From: Acidobacteriota bacterium
Lineage (GTDB): Bacteria; Acidobacteriota; Terriglobia; Terriglobales; Acidobacteriaceae
Length of the DNA stretch: 5,762 nt
NCBI GenBank assembly: GCA_021810175.1
Contig: JAJZJJ010000230.1
Span: 1 to 5,762 of the forward strand
Direction of reading: 5' to 3'
In this document: one piece after another, positions 1 to 5,762 of the stretch
Layout of the letters: every line of letters begins with the position of its first letter
Position numbering within the stretch: position 1 is the first letter of the stretch
The notes under the pieces: model-generated
What the model saw: the letters and a program-made list of their open reading frames with translations, nothing else
Told to the model about the DNA's origin: nothing
Databases searched by the model: none
Translations under genes and position numbers: made by a program

Positions 1-193
1 GATTGCTCCGAGCGAGTATGGGTTTTATTCCAATGTGAACCCGAATGTGGACCGGGTACAGTGGAGCCAGAAAACGCAGCGAGTGATTGGGGCGCCAATC
101 TGGAAGCAACTGGAGCCGACGCTGATGTTTAACGGCTATGGCGACGAGGTGGCAAGCCTGTACAAAGGCATGAACCTGAGCCGCTACTACTGA
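1..193 (+). CDS. msrP: MsrP, catalytic subunit of periplasmic methionine sulfoxide reductase (3' end only)
   Basis: This is the C-terminal 63 codons of a gene that begins before the window; the first whole codon is at 2 and the TGA stop is at 191-193. The fragment contains [10 protein letters not shown], then [10 protein letters not shown], and ends in [16 protein letters not shown] followed by a short tail. That run is characteristic of the C-terminus of MsrP (formerly YedY), the Mo-molybdopterin enzyme that reduces methionine sulfoxide in oxidised envelope proteins. The molybdenum-binding core and the Tat signal lie upstream and cannot be inspected. The identity is reinforced by msrQ beginning 31 nt downstream on the same strand. 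Family members normally end within a few residues of this Leu-Tyr-Lys-Gly motif, so the C-terminus looks complete. Confidence 0.93.
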   Translation, partial: IAPSEYGFYSNVNPNVDRVQWSQKTQRVIGAPIWKQLEPTLMFNGYGDEVASLYKGMNLSRYY

Positions 194-224
194 GAACCGG
201 AAACAGGATCGAGAAAAGCCGCTG

Positions 225-854
225 ATGCCGAAATGGGCAATTGCAATCCTGAAGACTGCCGTGCACCTGGCGTGTCTGTTGCCGGTGGCGTGGCTGGTGT
301 GGGGGGCGTACAAGAACACGCTGGGGCCCGACCCGACGCATACGGTGACCTTCTTTACGGGGCGGGGTACGTTGCGGCTGCTGGCGATTACGCTGGCGAT
401 TTCGCCGATACGGAAGTTATTTCCGAAGCGGCTGGGGTGGCTGATCCGGTTTCGGCGGCTGGTGGGGCTGTACGCGTTCTTTTACGCATGCCTGCATTTG
501 CTGACGTATGTATGGCTGTATGCGGGCTTCAATGTGCAATACATGGTGGCGGACATCAGCAAGCGGAAGTTCATTACGGCGGGGCTGACGGCCTGGCTGC
601 TGCTGCTGCCGCTGGCAGTGACGTCGACCTCCTGGTGGATAAGGAAGATGGGCGGCAAACGGTGGAACCGGCTGCACATGCTGGTGTATGTGGCGGCGAT
701 TGCGGGGCTGGTGCATTACTGGTGGGGCGTGAAGCCGGGCGTGTGGCGTCCGCTGGACATAACGCTGATTATTGGCGGGATTCTGCTTGCGAGGCCGCTG
801 ATTGCGGTGTGGAAGCGGCGGGAAGCTCCGGTGGTGGTGAAGATCGGTGGATAG
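225..854 (+). CDS. msrQ: MsrQ, haem-binding membrane subunit of the MsrPQ system
   Basis: The 209-residue membrane protein is very close to the usual MsrQ (YedZ) length. About six hydrophobic segments are visible (roughly residues 8-25, 46-60, 78-100, 117-135, 150-167 and 178-196). It fits the ferric-reductase-like transmembrane family. Histidines expected for haem binding are present: His91 in the CLHLLTY segment, and His151 and His164 in RLHMLVY and LVHYWW. By family knowledge, MsrQ passes electrons from the quinone pool or a flavin reductase through b-type haem to MsrP in the periplasm. The gene follows msrP after a 31-nt gap and is almost certainly cotranscribed. The ATG at 225 is preceded by GAGAA about 9 nt upstream, a modest ribosome-binding site; this start leaves a normal N-terminus. 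The stop codon lies 3 nt from that of the convergent acetyltransferase gene. Confidence 0.95.
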   Translation: MPKWAIAILKTAVHLACLLPVAWLVWGAYKNTLGPDPTHTVTFFTGRGTLRLLAITLAISPIRKLFPKRLGWLIRFRRLVGLYAFFYACLHLLTYVWLYAGFNVQYMVADISKRKFITAGLTAWLLLLPLAVTSTSWWIRKMGGKRWNRLHMLVYVAAIAGLVHYWWGVKPGVWRPLDITLIIGGILLARPLIAVWKRREAPVVVKIGG

Positions 855-857
855 CTT

Positions 858-1385
858 TCAGCTGTTAGCTTTTTTGGTCGCTGGAGACTTCCTCAGCGAA
901 GATTCGCGGGCTTTGCCGAGGGGTTTGGTCATGCGGACGAAGTGGCAGGGCATGGTGACAGGACCGATCATTTCCGGTGGGATGGGTTCGGCTCCGGAGA
1001 TGGCATAGCCGAGGCGCTGGTAATAGGCCGGGAGTTCTTCGCGGACATTGACGATGGTGAGATCCATGTGATGGGCGCCGAGCTCACGGGCGTATTCTTC
1101 GGCGGCGACGACGAGGCGGGTGCCGAGGCCGGACTTCTGGCGGGCGGGGTCGACGGAGAGCAGCCCGAGGTAGGCGCGATCACCTTTTAATTCGACGAAG
1201 ACGCAGCCGTCGATGTGGTCTTGCTGTTCGGAGACGAGGAAGCGGCCGCGGTGGAAGTATTCGCGGGTGGCTTCGGGGTTGAGGCGGTCGTTTTTCTTGA
1301 AGAATTTTTCGACGGCGAAGGCTCGGTTGATGAGGTCCATGAGGGTGGGGAGATCGGATTCGGTGGCGAAGCGGAGGTCGGTCAT
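858..1385 (-). CDS. GNAT-family N-acetyltransferase, substrate unknown
   Basis: The 175-residue protein has the GNAT fold pattern. An N-terminal TDLRFATESDLPTLMDLINRAF stretch (residues 2-23) is the usual first strand and helix. A central strand, YLGLLSVDP (72-80), leads into the acetyl-CoA pyrophosphate-binding loop RQKSGLG (82-88) and its helix. The C-terminal motif YYQRLGY (121-127) is also typical. These proteins move an acetyl group from acetyl-CoA to an amine on a small molecule or a protein N-terminus; nothing here indicates the acceptor. It is cytoplasmic, with no signal or membrane segment. The last 20 or so residues are Lys/Ser/Arg-rich and probably disordered. The ATG at 1385 is natural for the fold, but only a weak AGG lies upstream. 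The gene converges on msrQ and is separated from the protease gene upstream by a strong terminator, so it is probably transcribed alone. Confidence 0.85.
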   Translation of the reverse strand: MTDLRFATESDLPTLMDLINRAFAVEKFFKKNDRLNPEATREYFHRGRFLVSEQQDHIDGCVFVELKGDRAYLGLLSVDPARQKSGLGTRLVVAAEEYARELGAHHMDLTIVNVREELPAYYQRLGYAISGAEPIPPEMIGPVTMPCHFVRMTKPLGKARESSLRKSPATKKANS

Positions 1386-1399
1386 GGGAGTGTGAACAG

Positions 1400-1411
1400 C
1401 CTGAAATCAGG
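1400..1411. repeat. Short inverted repeat upstream of the acetyltransferase start
   Basis: CCTGA-AA-TCAGG is a perfect 5-bp inverted repeat with a 2-nt centre, lying about 15 nt upstream of the acetyltransferase ATG in its only available promoter/leader region. It could be a small operator half-site pair. On the - strand it also contains the only AGG near the start. The repeat is short enough to arise by chance, and no regulator is identifiable. Confidence 0.2.
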
Positions 1412-1434
1412 GTAAAACAACGCGGGGTGGAGTT

Positions 1435-1469
1435 CCCGAAAAGAAAAAGCGCGCCGGCAAGGCGCGCTT
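1435..1469 (-). terminator. Intrinsic terminator of the S41 protease gene
   Basis: A perfect 9-bp G+C-rich stem (1447-1455 paired with 1461-1469, AAGCGCGCC with GGCGCGCTT) encloses a 5-nt loop. Reading the - strand, it is followed directly by TTTTTCTTTT. It begins 18 nt after the protease stop codon. There is no equivalent T tract on the + strand, so it acts for the leftward transcript. It should insulate the acetyltransferase gene from the protease promoter. Confidence 0.9.
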
Positions 1470-1487
1470 GGTGATTCTGGATGAGAT

Positions 1488-3113
1488 TTAGTGGGAGGCG
1501 CTGGGGTTTTCGTTGGCGGCGAGCTTGGCGGCATCGGCCTTGAGGGCACGCTGCTCGAGGGCATCAGCCTGCGGCAGGAGGCCAAGGGCAGTCTGAATCT
1601 CCGGATCCCAGTTGTCGACGACGACCTGTCCGCTGCGGTAGCCGAAGCTGGAAACGAAAATCTGCGACTTGATGGTGGTTTTGAGCCAAGGGAGGACGCC
1701 GTTGATGTTGGCCGGCGTGAACGCAATGTTCTTCGACTTGAGGAAGTTCTGGAAGTCGTTGAGGACGGCGTCGTTGACCTCGAAGTCGCGCGTGACCTTG
1801 TGGTCGACGACGTAGTGCTCGGCGAAGCGCTGGAAGACGTAGTGCGCGAGCAGCAGATTCTGGAAGTCGTTGTACTTGAGGGGGGTGAGTTCTACGTCGG
1901 GCGTGATGCCGCCACCGCCGTAGACGGTGCGGCCGGAGTCAGTGAGGTAGACTTTGCGGTCTTTCTTGTTCTGGTCGCCATGGTCGACGTAGTAGTAGTC
2001 GTAGAGCGAAACACCTTTGTAATTGCGCTGGATGAGGCGTCCGCTGGGCGTGTAGTAGTGATACGTCGTGAGCGTGAGGCCGGTGTTGTAGGAGAGCCTG
2101 TAGACGGTCTGGACGAGGCCCTTGCCGAAGGTGGTCTGGCCGGCGACGAGAGCGCGGTCGTGATCCTGGAGGGCGCCTGTGATGATTTCAGCGGCGGAGG
2201 CGGTACCGTGATTGACGAGCACGACGATGGGGAAGTCGGCGCCGTGGTTGCCGTGGGTGGCGCGATAGATTTCTTCAGGGTAGGCGCGGCCGCGCTGCGA
2301 GACGATGATTTGCCCGCGCTTGAGGAGATGGTCGCAAACGCTGACGGCTTCGACGAGGACACCGCCTGGGTTGTTGCGGAGGTCGATAATGAGGCCCTTC
2401 TGGTGCGGAACGCTCTTGAGGGCGTCAGCGAATTCGCGGCCGGTGGTTTCCTGAATCTGCTTGATGTGAATGTAGGCGATGCCGGGGCGGATTTCGTAGG
2501 CGACGTCGATGCTGGGGTTGGGGATTTCGTCGCGGGTGAGGGCAAAGATGAGCGGCTTGGGCGACCCGATGCGGTCCATGGTGACATGGACGGTGGTGCC
2601 CTTGGCTCCTTTGAGGAGGTTGGCGACGTCAGAGGAGGACATGCCGGCGGTGGATTTGCCGTCGATGGCCATGATGACGTCACCGGGATGGATGCCGGCC
2701 TTCCACGCGGGTGAACCCTCCATTGGATAAACGACGACGATGCGTGAGGTGCCGTGGATGAACTGGGGCTGGATGAGCATGCCGACGCCGTAGTAGTGGC
2801 CGCCTTCATCCTGCTGCATGGCCGCAAAGGCCTTGGGATCAAAGAAGCTGGAGTGAGGGTCGAGGGTGCGCAGCATGGCCGGAATGGCGCCGTCGTAGAT
2901 GATGTTGCTGGGCATCTTTCCGGTGACGGGGTCGGCGTAGTTTTTGGCGACGATCTGATAAACGCTGCTGAACTGCTCGAGACTCTTGCGGAAGGCGGAC
3001 TGATTGTCGGGGGACTGGGCACCGACGCGATGGCTGAGCAGGAGGCCGCCGAGGCCGCAAACGGTGAAGAAAACGACGAGAGAAAAGACGGTGCGGCGAG
3101 CTGCAGATGACAT
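1488..3113 (-). CDS. S41-family C-terminal processing protease with PDZ domain (CtpA/Prc type)
   Basis: With the start at 3113 the protein has 541 residues. An N-terminal signal or anchor (Arg6-Arg7, then a hydrophobic stretch at about 9-26, possible cleavage after VGA) places it in the periplasm or on the inner membrane. A PDZ domain spans about 107-182 (YYGVGM, then EGSPAWKAGIHPGDVI). The S41 core follows with LRNNPGG (245-251), the nucleophile Ser306 in GTASAAE, Lys331 in TFGKG and Gln335. The +25 and +4 spacing is the classic Ser-Lys-Gln set of CtpA/CtpB enzymes. Such proteases recognise C-termini of envelope proteins through the PDZ domain and trim or degrade them. About 135 residues follow the core and are of unassigned function. 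The frame stays open back to an ATG at 3287, but that extension lacks signal-peptide character and contains the likely promoter, so 3113 is preferred. Confidence 0.93.
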   Translation of the reverse strand: MSSAARRTVFSLVVFFTVCGLGGLLLSHRVGAQSPDNQSAFRKSLEQFSSVYQIVAKNYADPVTGKMPSNIIYDGAIPAMLRTLDPHSSFFDPKAFAAMQQDEGGHYYGVGMLIQPQFIHGTSRIVVVYPMEGSPAWKAGIHPGDVIMAIDGKSTAGMSSSDVANLLKGAKGTTVHVTMDRIGSPKPLIFALTRDEIPNPSIDVAYEIRPGIAYIHIKQIQETTGREFADALKSVPHQKGLIIDLRNNPGGVLVEAVSVCDHLLKRGQIIVSQRGRAYPEEIYRATHGNHGADFPIVVLVNHGTASAAEIITGALQDHDRALVAGQTTFGKGLVQTVYRLSYNTGLTLTTYHYYTPSGRLIQRNYKGVSLYDYYYVDHGDQNKKDRKVYLTDSGRTVYGGGGITPDVELTPLKYNDFQNLLLAHYVFQRFAEHYVVDHKVTRDFEVNDAVLNDFQNFLKSKNIAFTPANINGVLPWLKTTIKSQIFVSSFGYRSGQVVVDNWDPEIQTALGLLPQADALEQRALKADAAKLAANENPSASH

Positions 3114-3125
3114 TCGGACGCGGAA

Positions 3126-3130
3126 TCCTT
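3126..3130 (-). promoter_or_regulatory. Shine-Dalgarno site for the S41 protease
   Basis: On the - strand AAGGA lies 12 nt before the ATG at 3113. The spacing is a little long, but it is the best purine-rich match near any candidate start, and it supports beginning the protein at MSSAARRTVF rather than 58 codons earlier. Confidence 0.45.
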
Positions 3131-3159
3131 GGGGCCCTGAATAGAGCTCTGATGCGTGC

Positions 3160-3168
3160 AGTATAGCA
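3160..3168 (-). promoter_or_regulatory. Extended -10 promoter for the S41 protease gene
   Basis: On the - strand the sequence reads TGC-TATACT, an extended -10 (TGn) plus a hexamer matching TATAAT at five of six positions. No good -35 is found at 16-18 nt, which is usual for extended -10 promoters. Transcription would start near 3153, giving a leader of about 40 nt to the ATG at 3113. The element lies inside the upstream in-frame extension of the protease ORF, which argues against the start at 3287. Prediction is from consensus only. Confidence 0.5.
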
Positions 3169-3226
3169 TCCAGGCAGGGAGGGACGCGCTGCCGGAGCTG
3201 CGATGAACAAGGGGCGGAACGGTTCA

Positions 3227-3256
3227 TTGGCTTTCGTGGGACGAGGCGTTTACTAT
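3227..3256 (+). promoter_or_regulatory. Weak candidate promoter for the SurA-like gene
   Basis: TTGGCT (3227-3232) and TACTAT (3251-3256) are separated by 18 nt, each matching four of six consensus positions. Transcription would begin near 3263, leaving a leader of about 78 nt before the ATG at 3341. This is the best pair I could find on the + strand in the divergent spacer. The match is weak and could be accidental. Confidence 0.25.
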
Positions 3257-3340
3257 CTGGAGAAGCGCTGCCTGACAACTTCAGCACGGAATTGTGCCGC
3301 GGAGTGGAGCGGGCGTGCTCCTATTGGGATTGTGATTGTG

Positions 3341-5032
3341 ATGAAGCTTCGATCGTTACCGATTCGTGCGATGCTGGCCACCGGACTGGCCATCGCCGTG
3401 ATACCGAGTTATGGACTAGGCCGCCGGGCCGAGGCCGATAACCCGAGCGTGCAGAACAACAGCAATCCGCTGCCGTACCCGGGCACAGTAGTAGAGCAGA
3501 TTGTGGCGCGTGTGGATGACCGTGTGATTGACACCTCAGACTACGCGCGCGCGGAGAAAGAAGTTGAGCAGGATGCGAAGCGGCAGGACATGACGCCGGA
3601 ACAATTGGCGCATGAGAAGAAGGATTTGCTGCGGAACCTGATTGACGAGCAACTATTGCTGGCCAAAGGCAAGCAGCTTGGGATTACGGGCGAGGACCAG
3701 CTGATTCGGCAGCTGGACGAGATTCGCAAGCAGAACCATCTGAAGTCGATGCAGGCGCTGCAGAATGCCGTAGAGTCGCAAGGGCTTTCGTGGCAGGACT
3801 TTAAGCAGCAGATCCGGCAGAACATAATTCGCTCGGAAGTGATCCGGCAGAAAGTGATGCCGAATATCCGGATCAATCCGGAGGAGGTGCAGGCCTACTA
3901 CGACCGGCACAAGTCTGAGTTTGAGCATCCTGAGCAGATTCGTCTGAGCGAAATTCTGATTCCGACGCCGAATCCGGATGACGCGGCGCAGGTGGCGCAG
4001 GCAAAGCAGAAAGTTGACGCTATCTACAAGCAACTGAAGGGCGGAGCGAATTTCGCGAAGCTGGCGAAGGCGGATTCACACGGCCCGAGGGCGAGCCAGG
4101 GCGGCGACCTTGGGGTGTTCAAGAAGGGGCAACTGGCGCCGGAACTGGAACAGGACACGTTCTCTCTGAAAGCAGGGCAGTTTACCAAGCCGATTCAGAC
4201 GCGGCAGGGGTGGATCATTCTGGCAGTGACGCAGCACGAGAATGCGGGCGTGGCGCCGCTGGATCAGGTGCAGAACCAGATCATGAACACGATCGGGGAC
4301 AGAGAGATGCAGCCTGCGCTGCGGCAGTACCTGTCGAAGCTGCGGGAAGAAGCGTACATCGATATTCGCCCGGGATATACGGATACGGGGGCGACGGCGA
4401 ACGAAATTAAGCCGATTTACAGCGCATACCTGCCACCCTCGGCAAAGAAGAAAAAGAAGCCGCATTTCGAGCGGAGAAGATTTGAGGCCAAGCGGGCAAA
4501 ATACCGGCGGAAGGAAAAACTTGGCACCGAGAAACTGGGCAAGCGCGAAAAGATTCGCTATGGCCAGGCACCGCGTGAAGCTCTACCACCAGCACTGAAC
4601 CAGACTGACCTGAACAGCGAGAATGGGCAGGAGGCGGCGAGCAATGTGCCGCAAGCCGGGATGAACAACCAGAACCAGGAAAACCGGAAACCGAGGAAGG
4701 TTCGGTACTCGAGCCTGGCGGAGCGGCGGCGCGTGGCCCGCGAGCGGAAGAAGGAAGAAGCAAGGGCGAAGAAGCTGAAAAAGAAGAATGCAAATTCGCA
4801 CTATCCGGTACCGGTAGAAGGCAAGCTGGCGCAGGCGACGCAGGAAGTGCAAGAGTCGTCGCTTGGCCTGGGCGGCGCGACCAAGAAGAAGAAGACAGCG
4901 CATCCCATGCGCAGCGGGCCGAAGCGTCGCTACTCGACGGTGGAGTTGAAGAAAGAAGCGGAACAGAAAAAGAAGCAGCAGGCAGCTTCGAGCACGACGT
5001 CTGGTTCCGGCGGTTCGAGTACACAGCAATAA
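3341..5032 (+). CDS. SurA-like exported chaperone with one parvulin domain and a long basic tail
   Basis: From the ATG at 3341 the protein has 563 residues. It starts with a Sec-type signal (MKLRSLPIRAM, hydrophobic to about residue 24; possible cleavage after AEA near 33). A helical SurA_N-like region covers about 51-178 (VARVDDRVIDTSDY, then the DLLRNLIDEQLLL helix). A parvulin (PpiC) domain covers about 195-300, with GGDLGVFKKGQLAPE and a final GWIILAV strand. SurA relatives escort outer-membrane proteins across the periplasm. Two oddities: the histidines usual near the start (SHILI) and end (GFHI/GWHL) of parvulins appear as Glu204 and Ile292 here, and about 195 Lys/Arg-rich residues follow. 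The frame is open back to 3203, but that part has no signal character and covers the promoter region. GTG codons at 3332 and 3338 are alternative starts; GGGA at 3326-3329 suits them slightly better. It shares an operon with the downstream nuclease gene. Confidence 0.85.
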   Translation: MKLRSLPIRAMLATGLAIAVIPSYGLGRRAEADNPSVQNNSNPLPYPGTVVEQIVARVDDRVIDTSDYARAEKEVEQDAKRQDMTPEQLAHEKKDLLRNLIDEQLLLAKGKQLGITGEDQLIRQLDEIRKQNHLKSMQALQNAVESQGLSWQDFKQQIRQNIIRSEVIRQKVMPNIRINPEEVQAYYDRHKSEFEHPEQIRLSEILIPTPNPDDAAQVAQAKQKVDAIYKQLKGGANFAKLAKADSHGPRASQGGDLGVFKKGQLAPELEQDTFSLKAGQFTKPIQTRQGWIILAVTQHENAGVAPLDQVQNQIMNTIGDREMQPALRQYLSKLREEAYIDIRPGYTDTGATANEIKPIYSAYLPPSAKKKKKPHFERRRFEAKRAKYRRKEKLGTEKLGKREKIRYGQAPREALPPALNQTDLNSENGQEAASNVPQAGMNNQNQENRKPRKVRYSSLAERRRVARERKKEEARAKKLKKKNANSHYPVPVEGKLAQATQEVQESSLGLGGATKKKKTAHPMRSGPKRRYSTVELKKEAEQKKKQQAASSTTSGSGGSSTQQ

Positions 5033-5039
5033 GCCAAAC

Positions 5040-5043
5040 AGGA
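5040..5043 (+). promoter_or_regulatory. Shine-Dalgarno site for the YhaM-like nuclease
   Basis: AGGA lies 10 nt before the ATG at 5054, just after the stop of the SurA-like gene. It supports this ATG over the in-frame ATG four codons later. No terminator hairpin or separate promoter is visible in the 21-nt gap, consistent with cotranscription. Confidence 0.5.
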
Positions 5044-5053
5044 CACACAACAG

Positions 5054-5762
5054 ATGAAAGAGCCGATGGTCGCCGATCTTGGACGTTTCGAGAATCAGAC
5101 GACCACCGGCTTTTTCTGCGTTGCGCAGAAGAGCGTGCGCAGCAAGAAGGACGGCGCGCCGTACCTGGCGCTGACGCTGGCCGACAGCAGCGGCCAGATT
5201 GAATGCCGGATGTGGGATCCGGGCGACGTGGGCGAGTTTGCGCAGGGCGACGTTGTGAAGATTCGGGGGCAGGTGAGCCGTTACCAGGACCGGCTGCAGA
5301 TCACGATCGATAAGCTGCGCAAGGCCGGGGCGGGTGAGTATTCACCGGCGGATTTTGTTCCAGCGACAGAGCGCGACGTGGAGACGATGTGGGCCGAGTT
5401 GCAGAAGTGGGTTGCCACGATGGAGGACGGCGACCTGCAGCGGCTGGCACAGGCGTTTCTGGACGATGCGGGGATTGCGGCTGCGCTGCGCGAGGCTCCC
5501 GCAGCGAAGGCATTGCATCATGCCTGGATCGGCGGGCTGCTGGAACACATTCTGTCGCTGATGGGCGTGGCGGATGCGGTGGTCGGGAAATATCCGGGGG
5601 CGAACCGGGACCTGCTGCTGACGGGCGTGTTGCTGCATGACATCGGCAAATTGAAGGAGTTGCGCTGGGGCACGAGTTTTGAGTACACGCTGCCGGGTCA
5701 ACTGCTGGGGCACATCACGATGGGCATAGGGATGGTGGAAGAGAAGATTGCGGCGCTGGGGA
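5054..5762 (+). CDS. YhaM-like 3'-5' exoribonuclease, OB-fold plus HD domain (3' end missing)
   Basis: The frame is open from ATG 5054 to the window edge, giving 236 codons plus one base with no stop. Residues about 14-90 look like an OB-fold nucleic-acid-binding domain (FFCVAQKSVRSKKDG, LTLADSSGQIECRMWD, GDVVKIRGQVSRYQDRLQI). After a helical linker comes KALHHAWIGGLLEHILSLM (152-170), a hallmark of the YhaM family, then LLHDIGK (193-199) with His195-Asp196, and His220. His165, His195, Asp196 and His220 fit the metal-binding set of HD phosphohydrolases. By family knowledge, YhaM degrades RNA and some single-stranded DNA from the 3' end in the cytoplasm. Family members are around 310-330 residues, so roughly a quarter is missing at the right edge. 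It follows the SurA-like gene by 21 nt and is probably translated from the same mRNA. The family is certain; the exact substrate in this organism is not. Confidence 0.9.
   Translation, partial: MKEPMVADLGRFENQTTTGFFCVAQKSVRSKKDGAPYLALTLADSSGQIECRMWDPGDVGEFAQGDVVKIRGQVSRYQDRLQITIDKLRKAGAGEYSPADFVPATERDVETMWAELQKWVATMEDGDLQRLAQAFLDDAGIAAALREAPAAKALHHAWIGGLLEHILSLMGVADAVVGKYPGANRDLLLTGVLLHDIGKLKELRWGTSFEYTLPGQLLGHITMGIGMVEEKIAALG

Noticed and set aside
853..875. Terminator between the convergent msrQ and acetyltransferase genes (AGCT-GTT-AGCT followed by six T)
   Set aside because: The stem is only 4 bp with a 3-nt loop and lies partly within acetyltransferase codons; this is too weak to call as an intrinsic terminator.
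1491..2714. Long + strand reading frame (407 codons) opposite the S41 protease gene
   Set aside because: It is fully antisense to a well-supported gene, has an Asp/Gly/Val-heavy composition typical of the complement of G+C-biased codons, and shows no recognisable domain or ribosome-binding site.
1892..3169. Long - strand reading frame (425 codons) in another frame of the protease gene
   Set aside because: It is Ser/Pro/Ala/Thr-rich low-complexity sequence produced by a frame-shifted reading of the protease gene, whose catalytic motifs are intact in the chosen frame.
3284..3297. GCAC-GGAATT-GTGC inverted repeat in the divergent spacer as an operator
   Set aside because: Only four base pairs match and the centre is not symmetric; expected by chance in a spacer of this length.
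4446..4460. A-rich Lys codon runs in the SurA-like tail as a programmed -1 frameshift site
   Set aside because: In the zero frame the heptamer is G-AAA-AAG and not the efficient A-AAA-AAG; the same holds for the later runs near 4780 and 4970. No downstream stimulatory structure is evident and the zero frame continues cleanly to a natural stop.

Overview
This G+C-rich window carries six protein genes on both strands, with short spacers and no sign of mobile DNA, CRISPR arrays, tRNA or rRNA. The gene set is envelope upkeep plus one RNase: a methionine sulfoxide repair pair, an exported S41 protease, an exported SurA-like protein and a YhaM-type nuclease. Together with the protein style, this suggests a Gram-negative bacterium, most plausibly Acidobacteriota (Terriglobia-like). 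That assignment is inference from family resemblance; no marker gene is present.

Left part (1-854, + strand): the last 63 codons of msrP, the molybdopterin periplasmic methionine sulfoxide reductase, are followed after 31 nt by a complete msrQ, its haem-binding membrane partner. These form an ordinary msrPQ operon. A GNAT acetyltransferase gene (858-1385, - strand) converges on msrQ with only 3 nt between the two stop codons.

Middle (1435-3113, - strand): an S41 C-terminal-processing protease with a signal/anchor segment, a PDZ domain and an intact Ser-Lys-Gln catalytic set. It ends at a strong intrinsic terminator (9-bp perfect stem plus T tract) that separates it from the GNAT gene.

Right part (3341-5762, + strand): transcribed divergently from the protease is a SurA-like gene with a SurA_N region, one parvulin domain and a roughly 195-residue Lys/Arg-rich tail. 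After 21 nt comes a YhaM-like OB-fold/HD 3'-5' exoribonuclease that runs off the window. The 227-bp region between the two divergent starts holds a good extended -10 promoter for the protease. Both the protease and the SurA-like reading frames extend upstream into this shared region and overlap each other there, so the longest-ORF starts are probably wrong.

I see no undescribed system. The most notable items are the SurA-like protein, whose parvulin domain appears to lack both conserved histidines and which carries a very basic tail, and its tight pairing with a cytoplasmic RNase gene.
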